Source of the DNA: Enoplolaimus lenunculus
Taxonomy: Eukaryota > Nematoda > Enoplea > Enoplida > Thoracostomopsidae
Length of the DNA: 64,000 nucleotides
Assembly (NCBI GenBank): GCA_030248215.1
Contig: JASANG010003600.1
Span: 82,543-146,542 of the forward strand
Direction of reading: 5' to 3'
This document shows positions 1 through 11,236 of this stretch, piece by piece (positions within the stretch are counted from its first letter, which is position 1; every line of letters starts with the position of its first letter). The notes under the pieces are model-generated. The model worked only from the letters and a program-made list of their open reading frames with translations, did no database searches and was not told the origin of the DNA. A program made the translations under genes and the position numbers.

Positions 1-236
1 CTCGCTCGCTTAAGTTAAAAATAGCTAAAACGTTATTCGAAACTTGAACCTCTTGAATTGCCCAGAAATGTATTCGCAGCCAGATATTAAAGACGTTTAC
101 GTGTACGAAGCAATTCTATGATATTCGCCACCACAACTGTAAATATCCGGTATCCGATAGGTTTATACAGGATAACGGAACCGGTCACGTATATCAGTTT
201 TGCCGGATAATGAAACGGATATCCGGTCGCACCCTG

Positions 237-304
237 AATTATATATATACATACATATATATAAATATATATAATATATAATATATACACGTATATATAT
301 ATAG
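237..304. repeat. AT-rich ATACATAT-type microsatellite
   Basis: Alternating purine-pyrimidine AT/ACAT sequence. Similar tracts are at 1,948-2,066, 12,138-12,200, 15,145-15,295, 16,160-16,212, 16,567-16,640, 23,368-23,432 and 23,837-23,920. Confidence 0.9.
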
Positions 305-1947
305 GAAAATTCAACCTTATGTAAAAGATTTTGCAACCTATAATGGCAAGCTCGCGCTAGTAAACTGTATGGCAATTCCTTTACCATTCGAGTCCGGGTT
401 ATTCTAAAGCCTGCTAAAACGCTTATTTTCTGTTTATCCAAAAACTTCTGGGTATATATCCCTATCCCTCTACCATGCGCCCCTGCATGAAACACAAAAA
501 CATATATAGGCATCATGCTTAATTATGCATACATATTGACATTTATTTCGTTAATCACTCATGATATATAACTCTGCCCACTGAAGTATACGTATATTAC
601 AAGCACATCAATCAAACTACTAAATAATACCACCCAAGTAAAGACAATATATACCTAAGTAGCATCTAGCTGCGATCATTACTATTGCCAAGAGTGGATA
701 ATAACAAGAGTGTGCAACTCTTGGAGTTCCGCATGTTACAAAATGTACCACCGGGCGTTGCGCTTTTGGCCGAACCCACCTTGTTTAGAGGGGGTCGCTA
801 TCACATAACTACCCCTAAATTAAACTATAAGTGTAGCATGTTTGACGCCGCTTACATAAAGTGTCATGGTTCGCACCGGTTGTACCGCCCTCTGAATAAA
901 GAGTTGGTGGAGCAAAAAAACGCAACGCGTGCCGAGTACATTGTTTTCTACACAGAGTGTTCCTAGTAGCACACTTTTGTACAAAAGAGTCATTATCGCC
1001 TGATGCTATCACTCAATTCCACACAACACTAAACCTTCGATCAAACCCGGAACTAATTTTATTCAAAAACCAAAATCATATAATTTTTAAAACACAAATA
1101 TGAAAAAAAGGTTTCAATTTAAGTTCAAAATCTTTTTCTTAAATTAAAATTTCTAACCTCAACCGAATTTGAAATACCAAAAAACCCTCAAAATTTAAGA
1201 TTTGAACTGAACCTGTATTCAGCGTGCGACCAGAACGTCTATATGACCATGCATCATGCATCCATTAATCATCAACTCCAATTCGCAGACTCACGTAATC
1301 TTATAAGAATCATAATCGACGTATTTTCCACACTCAGTTCAAACTCGACTAACTCTCAGAGGTTGAGCTAAGTCCCATATTAAGAACTCAGCTAATATTT
1401 ACTCTCTTCCCAATCCCTCAAATTTTACAGCTATAGACACTTCATACAGCGACATTAACTGCACCATACCTCGTGTCCCGACCGGCTCCTATGGTCATTT
1501 AGAACAACTAATGGGCGTCACTTAAAAGCGGGCCAAGTCTTCTCCATTGAGCAACGAGGCCACGACCTTGTACCGTTAAACAGGGGTCTACCAAGACGGA
1601 CGGGATATAAAAACACACTTCCCAATCCGTACTGTCAAGTAAGTATACTTCCCTATTGGACCATCGTTAACGATTTGTCAATTCTATTTGTTTTAAGTAC
1701 GTCGTTTTCTCGATACTGACCCCCGTTACTACAAATTCGATGGTAAGCTCGCTACGCCACTGCCAACCAATAAATGACCATTACAAGCATTGAACAAGCC
1801 ATCATAAATGTCCTAACCAATTACTATATGCATAATTGTAGTCCCATTAAGCAACCAATGTTACTAGTATATACTACATTCGAATTTAGAAATAGAAATT
1901 GTAGTGACCAAATGGATGGTACATTTTCAAAAGCCGAAACACTATTG

Positions 1948-2066
1948 GTATATATACATATATACATACATATATATACATATATACATATATACATACG
2001 TATATATACATATATACGTATACATATATATGCATATATATGTATATACATATATACGTATATATC
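1948..2066. repeat. ATATATACAT-type microsatellite
   Basis: About 120 bp of TATACATA/TATACGTA units. Directly followed by a CAGGAAATTCCTGTTCCGGC stretch related to family E. Confidence 0.93.
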
Positions 2067-4572
2067 ATCGTTCCACAGGAAATTCCTGTTCCGGCAGGCA
2101 TTCGTGCAAAAATATTTTTACGGTTTTGTGGCAATTATTCAAAGCATTAAAATATTGGAAACTTTGCCTTTGAAAAATTACTTCGACATGAGCATTTTTG
2201 CAATTAGTGCATCTGTGCTAACAAACTTTCTGCTGTGTTTTCGCAGCAGTTGAAGATGAAGATGAAACAGCTGAAAATTCTGTCACTACCATCCCGACGC
2301 CAGCATTTTGAAACGATACTAAGCAGGCCCATATGCTAAGAGCATTTCACTACCGTTAACCTCAAATGTAAGGTAAGGCGTACAATGGTCAAACCCCTTC
2401 GATACTATATACTGCTTATCACTCAAAAGAATATAAATAAAAACAATAACAATGATTCTAATTGCAATTCCCATTTCACCTTTGGTTCAGACTGCGGTCG
2501 AAACCTGCATACTCATCCAAGATTTCTTTTACACTTTTAAAATCGTTCATGAAACCACCCCTTACCTTTATCATCCAGCCACCGCACACGCACCGGTCAT
2601 ACTCTGACCCTGAACCGAAAATTTAAACAATCTCTCAACAACCCTCATCCTAAGCCATCTTTGTCGACCAGGTCTCGCCCTACATAAACATATACACATA
2701 TATACATATATACATACACAGCCTACACTATCGAACTCTTGGCCCTTGACGAAATAGCGACACTCTAGACATATTCAAATATTGTTCAAGTTTGAAATAA
2801 TTCAATTATAAATTACTTACGTACATATAAATATAAACTCACACACAAATTTCAACCAGAAAACCCAAACTAAAACCAATTCCAAGTTTGGTTCTTTCAT
2901 TTGGTTAGCATTGCGTGACAGAGGCGATGGCTTTAGTTAAACTTTCAATATTTACCGCTGCTACCGCAAAACTTCACTCTTGCGTTGAACTTAACCACAC
3001 AAACAATCGTGTGACACTTCACACGCAAAACTGGCTTTGCCTCTTTGCCTTGTCGCTAGAAATTCGGCTACTTCAAACCTAAATCGACCTGATTTCAACT
3101 CAGCCCATTAAATTATAACTCAATCACCATACATTATAAAATTCCGATAATCACTTCGTACTCACCTGAGGTAAAATGTGACCGGATGCCTAAAATACAT
3201 CAAACCGGATGTCGTCGAATTTAGCATCCGGCGCACACACACAGAAAATACTTTGCGAATTCTTCTTACCCAAGAAATTTCCGACTGGACAATATTTTGA
3301 AAAAATATTCAAAGATCTATGCCTCAGGATGTATAACCATAATTCCGTTTCCGGTTACAATTCCGATTCACAACCAGTTCCGATTCCGGTTGCAAATGCG
3401 ATTGGAAGCAGAATAGAAATGTTTCATTTTGATAACGCTGGTTTGTTATCTTACGCTTATTAATTACCGATTCTGCAATTAAAATTGTGAATAACACGAG
3501 TACACGAATACTTTGTGATAAACTTTCGATTCGTATTCGATTAATATAGTTCCGGTTGGCACTACAGCTATAAATCAGACGACGTATTGACCAGCTTAGT
3601 TCCGCATACCAATTCAGGCAAACGCAGCTAACTTGAGCGTCTTCTGATATACTATATTAGATACAACCAGCGGCGGATCCAAAAATTTTCACCAAGGGCA
3701 GTGCTGCGCAATATATATGTAGCCTGAAGAGCCAACCCAAAATTCACTACTAACTGTAACAAAAAATTGGGTTTGATCTGTGTAGGGGGGAGCTAAGATT
3801 TGGGTGCCCTAAAAGTTATAATTGAACCTGAAATACACCAATATACAGTGGCTAAACGGAATAGGTTCATATTTGCCGGTTTAATGACATCCAACGCTTC
3901 TCAGCACAGCGCGACACCATACGCCAATTGCCGTAGAACGCCGGACAACACCGCATGCAAATTTGTAATAATTATTTGTTTGCGGCGACGTCTCGCGCTC
4001 TACGGCAATTGGCCGTCGGCCAGACGGTATCAAATCGTCAAACGGCACAGCAAAAGCCTTACAGTAGTCAGGTACCTGTGGCTCGCTACATCTCCAAAAC
4101 ACAACTCCAAACTTTCCTCGTTCCACCAAAATCACTATTCTCAAACCATTTCACACCATCATTGAATATTCTATACTCTTCAGATTCTTCAGTCCCGTTT
4201 GCGTTCACAATTTCCCTTACTACACAACCCCTGTTGTATCAAAAAAAGGTTCAAACCAACAAAAGCCTACACTCGCATCACAAAACGAGTCATTCAAAAA
4301 CCGTCACACGCCAAAAAAATTCCCATTTTCACAAAAAACAAACAGAAACCGGATAACCTCGGTGCCGCTGAGGGTTTGATTGAGAACCGAAACCAAACCC
4401 TCGCCGAATGTTTAATTTCAACACCACAACCGGCAGTGAAAACAACAAAAGCAAAAACAACAACAACAACAACAACAATATAATAATTGGAAGTAGCGAA
4501 GGAAAAATCAAAAGAAAAACACCGCTCCAGTACGGACGTAATACTCAACTGGAACCGTGACTGAATTAATAG

Positions 4573-4750
4573 TAAGAGTGGCGCTATACTTTTGATGACG
4601 TCACGCGTCGCTATACTTTTGATGACGTCATACGTCGCCTGTCACCGTAAGGTCACCGTGCGGTATCGTACGTGAATTACTCATGTACAATACCGTATCG
4701 TGACGGACGGTGACGGACGGCACCGCACGACAACTATAGTGCCACCCTAA
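4573..4750. mobile_element. Family G inverted-repeat element (CRE-bearing end)
   Basis: Ends pair as TAAGAGTGGCGCTATA and TTAGGGTGGCACTATA (the latter on the other strand). The interior is full of GACGG, GTACGG and CACCGT units. A 28-bp duplication at the left end (CGCTATACTTTTGATGACGT and flank) puts two perfect CRE palindromes TGACGTCA at 4,596 and 4,623. Other copies: about 8,897-9,095, 9,634-9,894, 34,193-34,747 and 60,708-60,872. Confidence 0.75.
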
Positions 4751-4990
4751 GTATATCACAGGTCTCGGTGTTTGAACGAATTTCGGATTCGGTTTCAGTA
4801 AAAATACGGTTTCATATTCTTTGCTACAGTAAAAAATATCTTAACCTGTCCCAAACTAGAAATGAAATGTATATACGTAACTTACAGTGAAACAAAATAT
4901 CAATAACATACTGAGTATTTTGGATACTTTCGCTGACGGACATAGCTTCAACTTGCGAAATCTAAGACAATTTTTACCAAATGTGAAAAA

Positions 4991-5216
4991 ATAACACAAC
5001 AAGAACAACAACAACAGCAATAATAATAACAAAAACACAAAAACAACAACAACAACAACAACAACACCAAAAAAACGCCAACACCACCAACAATACCACC
5101 ACCAACAACGACAACAACAACAACACCACCAACACCAACAGCACCAACAACCGCAACAACAACAACAACAACAATACGAACAACAACCACACCACCAACA
5201 ACAACACCAACAACAA
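4991..5216. repeat. Imperfect AAC/ACC-rich simple repeat
   Basis: Purely A and C on the plus strand, built from AAC, ACC and occasional CAG triplets; a shorter tract of AAC lies at 4,443-4,481. It starts less than 90 bp downstream of srGAP exon 4 and would be a G/U-rich tract in the pre-mRNA. The minus-strand open frames are low-complexity artefacts. Confidence 0.95.
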
Positions 5217-5304
5217 CCGATATGGAAATTGTATTTGTACCTTGGTCGACCCACGCGGATACGTAGATTCACCCCTTAAACCGTTTTTTTTCAATTCAAC
5301 TTAC

Positions 5305-5367
5305 CGTATGCAGCTCCCCAAGAACTCTGAGGATTTCTTGTTGCGCTTCTACTGCAATTTCTTTGCA
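5305..5367 (-). CDS. SRGAP: srGAP-family protein, coding exon 4 (F-BAR)
   Basis: A 63-bp exon, residues 140-160, reading CKEIAVEAQQEILRVLGELH plus Thr. It aligns with SKEIAFQLHEDLMKVLNELYT of vertebrate srGAPs without a gap and directly follows the exon 3 end (ITKK then CKEIA). The acceptor TCATTTTTAG ends at 5,368 and the donor GTAAGT starts at 5,304; both boundaries are phase 0. Together exons 1-4 give 480 bp, 160 codons, with no stop. The rest of the F-BAR, RhoGAP and SH3 domains should lie left of the window. Confidence 0.85.
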
Positions 5368-7733
5368 CTAAAAATGAAACAGAAACAAACCATAAACACA
5401 TAAAATCCACATTGTAATAACACGAATTTAATGCAGTTTTGTTACCTAGGAAACCTACGTCGAAAAATTACATATTTTGGCGTCCAATCAAACGTTTAGA
5501 CCCACTTCGAAATGGCCGTTTCAAATGTGTCCAACAGCTTCGGAAGACACCTTCAACGAAAGACCAAGCGTCCAGTGTCGGTCAAACTAAGTGTTCGGTC
5601 ACGAACTTTAGTCGTTTTTAATTAAGCATCTAGAAAACCGTAAATGCCACGAGTTTTTGAAGTCACCAGCGCCATAGAAATCAGAAGCGCTTTGTAGCCT
5701 ACCCGTTCAATCAATCGTACAACACCGTATCATCAAGCATACAGCGACGAATCACTCAATTTTACTACGGTATACCTATACTGACTAAATCGTAATACAA
5801 AATTTTGGTTTCAATCCGTGATGATGTGATACGGTTATGGCCTGAGTGATCCGTCTTGAATCCACCTGTTATACAGGCTGCTGGCAAACATGTTGCACAG
5901 TAAGGAGCGAGTGAATATTAATTTTTTTCGGATACCGGAACCGGACACTGACAGTATACTTTTGCCCGTACCATTACCGGATGTTAACCGGATATAGCAT
6001 CTAAATGTGTGCACTTCACATATATACATGCTACCTGAATACTCTCTAAACTAATAACATCATCCCTAGAAGTCGCTAGTCTCTCATCTGAAATCAACTA
6101 TTTAACTTTTTCCCTCAAACACGACTCAATTCTACACAATGTCACACAACCCATTTACTACTGTCTCAGCATCAAACGCGTAATTCTAAATTCTAAACTA
6201 CCGAAAAACTATTATATATACACAGAAAAAAAGCTGTAACTATGTGCATCGAATAACCGCTATTTATAAACATATCAACATATACACATATTTACATGTT
6301 CTGCGTGATGTTTCACAACAAAAAACTACTCAATTCTTCAAATCCGACACAAAATTCAATAATTTGACTCTTAAAGTTCATTTCTACTAAACTTAACTAA
6401 AAATTTCTACGCCTGCCTGGAAACTCGACTGCTTGCGTCATGATTCTAGCGCAAGCAAAACTAGAAAAGTTATCAGAATTTCCAGGATTCGATCGAATAT
6501 TCGATTCCGGGTTAATATCCGGCGAAAAATAATCGGTTAATATCCGGCGAAAAATAAGTATCCGGTCCCGGCGCTCTGTATACCTACATAAACCAACCGG
6601 ATATGTATCTTTGACCACGGAATTTCTCAAAAGTATAGAATCGTGGTAAAATAACAACATCGGTATTTGACAGGTTTATACTACATTTTGGAACCGCACG
6701 TCAATTTTACACCGGAAACTGCTATCTAATCGCGTCCTGGCTTATGGCTACTATGAGCACAACGCACCCCCATCCTCCTGCATTCACACAGTTGTGATTG
6801 ATCACAAGAGGACAGAGGTTTGATTCCCGGAGTGGCCCACTACTATCAGGAAGAGGACCGAGGTTTGATTCCCGGAGTGGCCCACTACTATCAGGAAGAG
6901 GACCGAGGTTTGATTCCCGGAGTGGCCCACTACTATCAGGAAGAGGACCGAGGTTTGATTCCCGGAGTGGCCCACTACTATCAGGAAGAGGACCGAGGTG
7001 TGATTCCCGGAGTGGCCCACTACTATCAGGAAGAGGACCGAGGTTTGATTCCCGGCGTGACCTAATACTATCAGGAAGAAGACCGAGGTTTGATTCCCGG
7101 AGTGGCCCACTACTATCAGGAAGAGGACCGAGGTTTGATTCCTGGCGTGGCCCAATACAGTCAAGAAGAGTACCGAGGTTTGATTCCCGGAGTGGCCCAC
7201 TACTATCAGGAAGAGGACCGAGGTTTGATTCCTGGCGTGGCCCAATACAGTCAAGAAGAGTACCGAGGTTTGATTCCCGGAGTGGCCCACTACTATCAGG
7301 AAGAGGACCGAGGTTTGATTCCTGGCGTGGCCCAATACAGTCAAGAAGAGTACCGAGGTTTGATTCCCGGCGTGGCCCAATACTATCAGGAATACCCTTG
7401 TAATAAATCCAACATTCTTACACAAAAAACGACGCCAGATCAGCATCACCGCCCAGTCCACAGATGCGTAGCCAGCGCTCGCTTCAGTCAGTTAGCCTGA
7501 TACCCAAAATAGAGTTTGCGAACAATCTGCTACAAATTCTTTCACCCTCTTAATGTCAAACTAAACCACCAACTACCCGTTTATATCGTTTTCCGAGAAA
7601 CTTCGGGGGTATACATCATTTGTATACCCCTTACGAAAACATCCCTGCCGCCAGAGTACTCTGTGACAATATCGATGACGTCATCGTATATATGCAGCTA
7701 AAACGTTCCCATACGGTTCCAACTCAAACTAAC
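5368..7733 (-). other. SRGAP: srGAP intron 3 (about 2.4 kb)
   Basis: Phase-0 intron between exons 3 and 4. It contains the 45-bp tandem array (6,806-7,392), CCGGATA-rich repeat remnants at about 5,930-6,005 and 6,480-6,610, and a 14-bp palindrome with a perfect CRE core (CGATGACGTCATCG) about 50 bp inside the donor. Confidence 0.75.
6806..7392. repeat. 45-bp tandem array, about 13 copies, with B-box-like motif
   Basis: Near-identical 45-bp units each containing GAGGTTTGATTCCCGG, close to the RNA polymerase III internal B box (GGTTCGANNCC). The first five or so units are almost identical. From about 7,126 two subtypes alternate (GGAGTGGCCCACTACTATC versus GGCGTGGCCCAATACAGTC), making a 90-bp higher-order repeat seen three times. 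Because 45 is a multiple of three, long open frames run on both strands; these are artefacts of the period. The array sits in srGAP intron 3. Confidence 0.95.
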
Positions 7734-7899
7734 CTTTTTCGTAATACGTGCAATTGCTTCTCCATGACTGACCAATCGTGACGTCACATGTCCAGTGTAC
7801 AATTCACTCAATGTACATCGTTGTTTGGCTTCAGTTCGTGTCGTTATCACAACGTCTTGCCACAGTGTATACAACGACAACTGTTGCCAGCCTTCTTGT
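7734..7899 (-). CDS. SRGAP: srGAP-family protein, coding exon 3 (F-BAR)
   Basis: Encodes residues 85-139 (begins QEGWQQLSLYTLWQDVV, contains CTLSELYTGHVTSRL, ends GEAIARITKK) plus the last base of Arg84. It aligns with the vertebrate srGAP stretch around CWYLLLNQVRRESKDHATLSDIY and ends at the same place as RMFKK. The acceptor is GGTTGTAG ending at 7,900 and the donor GTTAGT begins at 7,733. The exon supplies one base to complete a phase-2 codon and leaves in phase 0, which fits exons 2 and 4 exactly. Sequence is more diverged than exon 2, as expected for this part of the domain in a fast-evolving lineage. Confidence 0.85.
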
Positions 7900-8394
7900 C
7901 TACAACCGCAACAAAAACAAAAATATTCAAAGCCAGCAAAGAAAACCGGATTTACTACGGGAACCGGATATTGAAAAAATACCGGAATGTCATATATGTA
8001 TATACAGGATTATTTTAAACAAAATTCAAACACTCCTCATATAGGAAGATCAGACAAACTAGTACAACATCCATGTACAATATTTAGTACAATTAGAGAT
8101 AATTGACCTCGATTCCAAACCAACGAGACTCTAAAAAGCGAGACCGAGACCTGTCAAATACCGAGACTTGCCAAGACCGACACTCCCATCCCTGCTGAGC
8201 CACCTGGTAAACTTTTTGCCCCTGCTAAAAACCTTCAAACTTGCTCGTAAATCATCGCAACCACTTGTATACCAATCCTAAACCTTTTCAACCCCGTCCC
8301 AGCCACGTGAGCTGGCTACAGACATCAACATTCGGCTTAATTATTGAAACCAGCACTTCACAACCCCAGTAGTAGTACTCCAGCGTTCGCTTAC
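7900..8394 (-). other. SRGAP: srGAP intron 2 (495 bp)
   Basis: Short phase-2 intron from the donor GTAAGC at 8,394 to the acceptor GGTTGTAG ending at 7,900. It contains the right half of a repeat with ends like GTCCCATCCCTG at about 8,110-8,195, a relative of the copy at 38.2 kb. No coding sequence was seen in it. Confidence 0.8.
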
Positions 8395-8578
8395 CGCGTC
8401 TTATCAGCTTTTTGTTTCGTAGCCACGGATCGGGCCAACTTTTCCATATTTCGACCATACTCCAGTTCAATGTCTGCGCGTTTGCGATAATAATCCGACA
8501 ATTCGTTGAGCAGATAAATTTGTGATTCAGCACGAATGTCTAAACTTTTGAGTTGTTCGGAAAATTGAGTTCGTATAT
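8395..8578 (-). CDS. SRGAP: srGAP-family protein, coding exon 2 (F-BAR helix)
   Basis: Encodes residues 24-83, beginning IRTQFSEQLKSLDIRAESQI and continuing through NELSDYYRKRADIELEYGRN and MEKLARS. This is the signature first helix of the srGAP F-BAR (FCH) domain; vertebrate proteins have DLQEFFRRKAEIELEYSRSLEKLAERF here. The acceptor TTGTTACAG ends at 8,579 and the donor GTAAGC starts at 8,394. The exon enters in phase 1 and leaves in phase 2; both phases match the neighbouring exons found independently. The F-BAR helices form a curved dimer that binds acidic lipids at the plasma membrane. The exon lies 31.3 kb downstream of exon 1. This is the most secure identification in the window apart from MRPL54. 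Confidence 0.92.
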
Positions 8579-8896
8579 CTGTAACAAAGATACAATCATC
8601 GTCAATCAATCAATATTTTTAATGAAACATTGCACGCAATCAACGGTAAAATTAAACCAGATCAAAATGCCGACTATTTCAAATCACAACATTGGTAAGA
8701 GAATTTGTTCAATAACTTGCGTACACCAGGGTCTCAACTTTCAAACGCTTTCCAACGGTACAACCTAAGTTGATCGGTTCATTTTAATTTTCACCCCAAT
8801 TATTTATGATCAGACCATCAAAAAGATCTTAGTCTCAAGATGTTCAAACTGAACAGCATTACCAATCGCGGAAATCGCCATCAAGCCAATAATATA

Positions 8897-9095
8897 CTTG
8901 TCGTACTGGCACCGTCCGTCATCCGTACGGCGCCGTTCGTCACCAGTACGGCATCGTACGTAAGTAATTCGCATACGACACCACACCGTGACACGCAGTG
9001 ATGGCCGGAGCCAGGTAGTGACAGACGGCGCCGTACAGGCGACAGACGGTGTATACCGGATCGTATTAAAAAATGAAAGCATAGCACAACCCTAA
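8897..9095. mobile_element. Family G copy, left end truncated
   Basis: The GACGG/GTACGG-rich core and the right end (GCATAGCACAACCCTAA) are present; the matching left end is not recognised. Located in srGAP intron 1 just upstream of exon 2. Confidence 0.65.
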
Positions 9096-9633
9096 AAGTT
9101 CCCAGTCGTGGTATCAATCAAACATTTCTCTCGCAGTAGAACAAAGAAAACTGTTAACTCATCCAATATTTCCCATTAATTTCAATTCAAAAACTGTGCC
9201 ATACAGTCAAATAACCGACACTACTTCAACACACACACCTCCTGTCGTTATCAACAACTCTGCACATCTGTCGGTCGACGCAAAGAATGTCGGCGACGGA
9301 ATGCCACAGCCGCCACAGTTTAACTGAACCATGATCACTCAAAGCCACCGCAAAAAATCTTTCACCCACAAAATATCAACTTCCACCACGGCAATAATCA
9401 ACCGTATGTATAGCGTTTCATTATACTTAAGCATTTATATTTCAATACTGTACTGTTAAACACGTAATATATAATTGGGGTACACATTAATCTATCCACT
9501 ATTGTCAATGAGTATAGCATCTATCATTAGTCAATGATATCCTTTTATACTAGTAAACTCTTGCAATCGCAGATCCTAAGTTTCCACAGAAGTAGACCGC
9601 CTCAAATGAAAGAAAACTTGATATATCTTCTGT

Positions 9634-9894
9634 TTGGGTTGCGCCATACTTTTGTGTTGACGTCCGTCGCCGTCCGTCATCGCGCGTCACTCGTACGGTA
9701 TCGTACGCAAATAACTCATGGTACGAACGGTGACGGACAGCGCCGTGCGGATGCGGATGGCGCATACTGGTAACGCACGGTGACGGACGGCCGGCACCGT
9801 ACAAGTGACGGACGGCCGGCACCGTACAAGTGACGGACGGACGGCGCCGTACAAATAACGGACGACGCAGGACGTCGAGTATAGCGCAACCCTT
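9634..9894. mobile_element. Family G copy
   Basis: Ends GGGTTGCGCCATACTTTTG and its inverted partner GAGTATAGCGCAACCC. The interior contains a local duplication of GACGGCCGGCACCGTACAAG. GC-rich relative to the surroundings. Confidence 0.75.
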
Positions 9895-10829
9895 ATACGT
9901 GCCAAGCATTGTCAACTAGTGCCAAATGCTGCACACAATTGAGAATATCGGCAAAGATTTTAAGACTAACAAAAGAAAAAACATTCCACAGTGAACTTAC
10001 ACCATGTGTAACCACAAAAAATATACAAAAGTAAGTCAATCAGTTCCATGGCACTTGGCATAAATAAATACAAATGATGGTTTTATTTATATGATGTTAA
10101 AAGCATGGCAAGTTAAAATACCGGAGATGGATGTCTTGCCAGACCGGCGCTGAAATCCCGACCGCACCCTGATAAATATACAGCACCATTTGCTTTCTGT
10201 ATATCTATATGGCATACACGGACGCAACCTAATCAGGACTTCATTTCGTAAGCCAAACCTTGTAATACAACACAATTTTAGCCATCTACAAACACACAAA
10301 ATCATTGGGGAAACCTGTAAAAGTGCACATTTTATCGCCCGTCCACGAATTCTGGTGGTACACATCCTTTCTCGACCCCTTTATAAACCCGACATGATAC
10401 CTACGTACGCCACCCCCACAACTTCTTTCATACGGAATTGTCCAATCGCCAATCGATAAAAAAACCCCACGCACCATAATTCAATTTTCGCAACATTCCA
10501 ACTTTCAACAACGACTTCAACCGAGAAAAACTTTAATTAAATTTCCTGTCCACATCGTTGGGTGAACACGCAAAACTTGTATTTAACTTTGTCAACTTTT
10601 TCCAACAGCGGCTGGTTATTCGCAACTGTTTCGACTAGCGCTTTCGCGTTCCTAACACAAATTATTACATATTTTAACTCGAACTGTCCAAAAAGTATTG
10701 CGCAGTAAAGTTTACTAAACTTAAGTAAGTAAAACCTACACACGATCAGCAGCCGAGTATTTTGAAACTCAAACAATATTGCAATTCAACGTAACTAACG
10801 CAGCTTATCAAAACAATAAGCCTATATAT

Positions 10830-11236
10830 CAGGGTTCAACCTGGATTCCTGTTCCGGCCGGAATTCCTGTAATTATTCAATTCCTGTTCCTGTTCCTACA
10901 TTCAAACATGTAGGGACCGGAATTTTTTCCGTTTTATGGCAAGTTATTCACAATCATTTATATAAATACTGAAAAGTTTGTCTTTAAAGTTTGTTATTTC
11001 GAAACGAGTGTTATTTGTAATTAGATCAATTTTGTTAATAAACTGTCTGTGATGGTCTTTCGAAGACAGAATTTGATGATGAAATCGCTGAAAATTCACT
11101 CAAGCAATTTTTCGCCATGTTTTATAAAAAAACTCCAACAGCACCTAATTCGGTGACGAAAATTATATTCAAATTCAAGTTCCTGTTCCTGCAAACAGAT
11201 TCAATTTATGTTCCTGTTCCTGTTCGGGTAAAATTT
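10830..11236. mobile_element. Family E element, opposite strand
   Basis: Begins CAGGGTTCAACCTGGATTCC and carries TTCCTGTTCCTGTTCC tracts at both ends, with an AT-rich centre matching the 32.3-kb copy inverted. It runs into CCGGATA-type repeat sequence on the right. Confidence 0.65.

Larger units (their letters stand above)
1..5304 (-). other. Left flank, presumed continuation of srGAP introns
   Basis: The expected next srGAP block, around VMKTYHMYHAES in vertebrates, was not convincingly found here. The stretch holds AT microsatellites, repeat remnants with GGATATCCGGTCGCACCCTG ends (about 130-236), AAC-rich tracts and a family G element at 4.57 kb. Composition stays A+C-rich on the plus strand, consistent with continued minus-strand transcription. 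Its open reading frames are short and repeat-driven. Confidence 0.5.

Noticed and set aside
3181-3205. 24-bp minus-strand micro-exon between ATTTTAG and CAG/GTGAGT
   Set aside because: The donor is good, but the encoded peptide (ASGHILPQ) does not match srGAP at the expected place.
4856-5294. Minus-strand frames of 80-138 codons rich in Cys, Val or Leu
   Set aside because: They translate the AAC/ACC simple repeat; the real coding segment here is the 63-bp srGAP exon at 5,305-5,367.
6798-7461. Open frames of 201 codons (plus) and 219 codons (minus) with a 15-residue repeat
   Set aside because: The 45-bp period is a multiple of three, so any stop-free unit gives long frames on both strands. 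No start context or codon signal supports a protein.
10537-10690. Minus-strand segment reading NAKALVETVANNQPLLEKVD with an acceptor-like GTGTTAG
   Set aside because: GC-richer and protein-like, but it ends in a stop, matches no family I know, and has no donor or upstream partner. It could be the last exon of a nested gene; not claimed.
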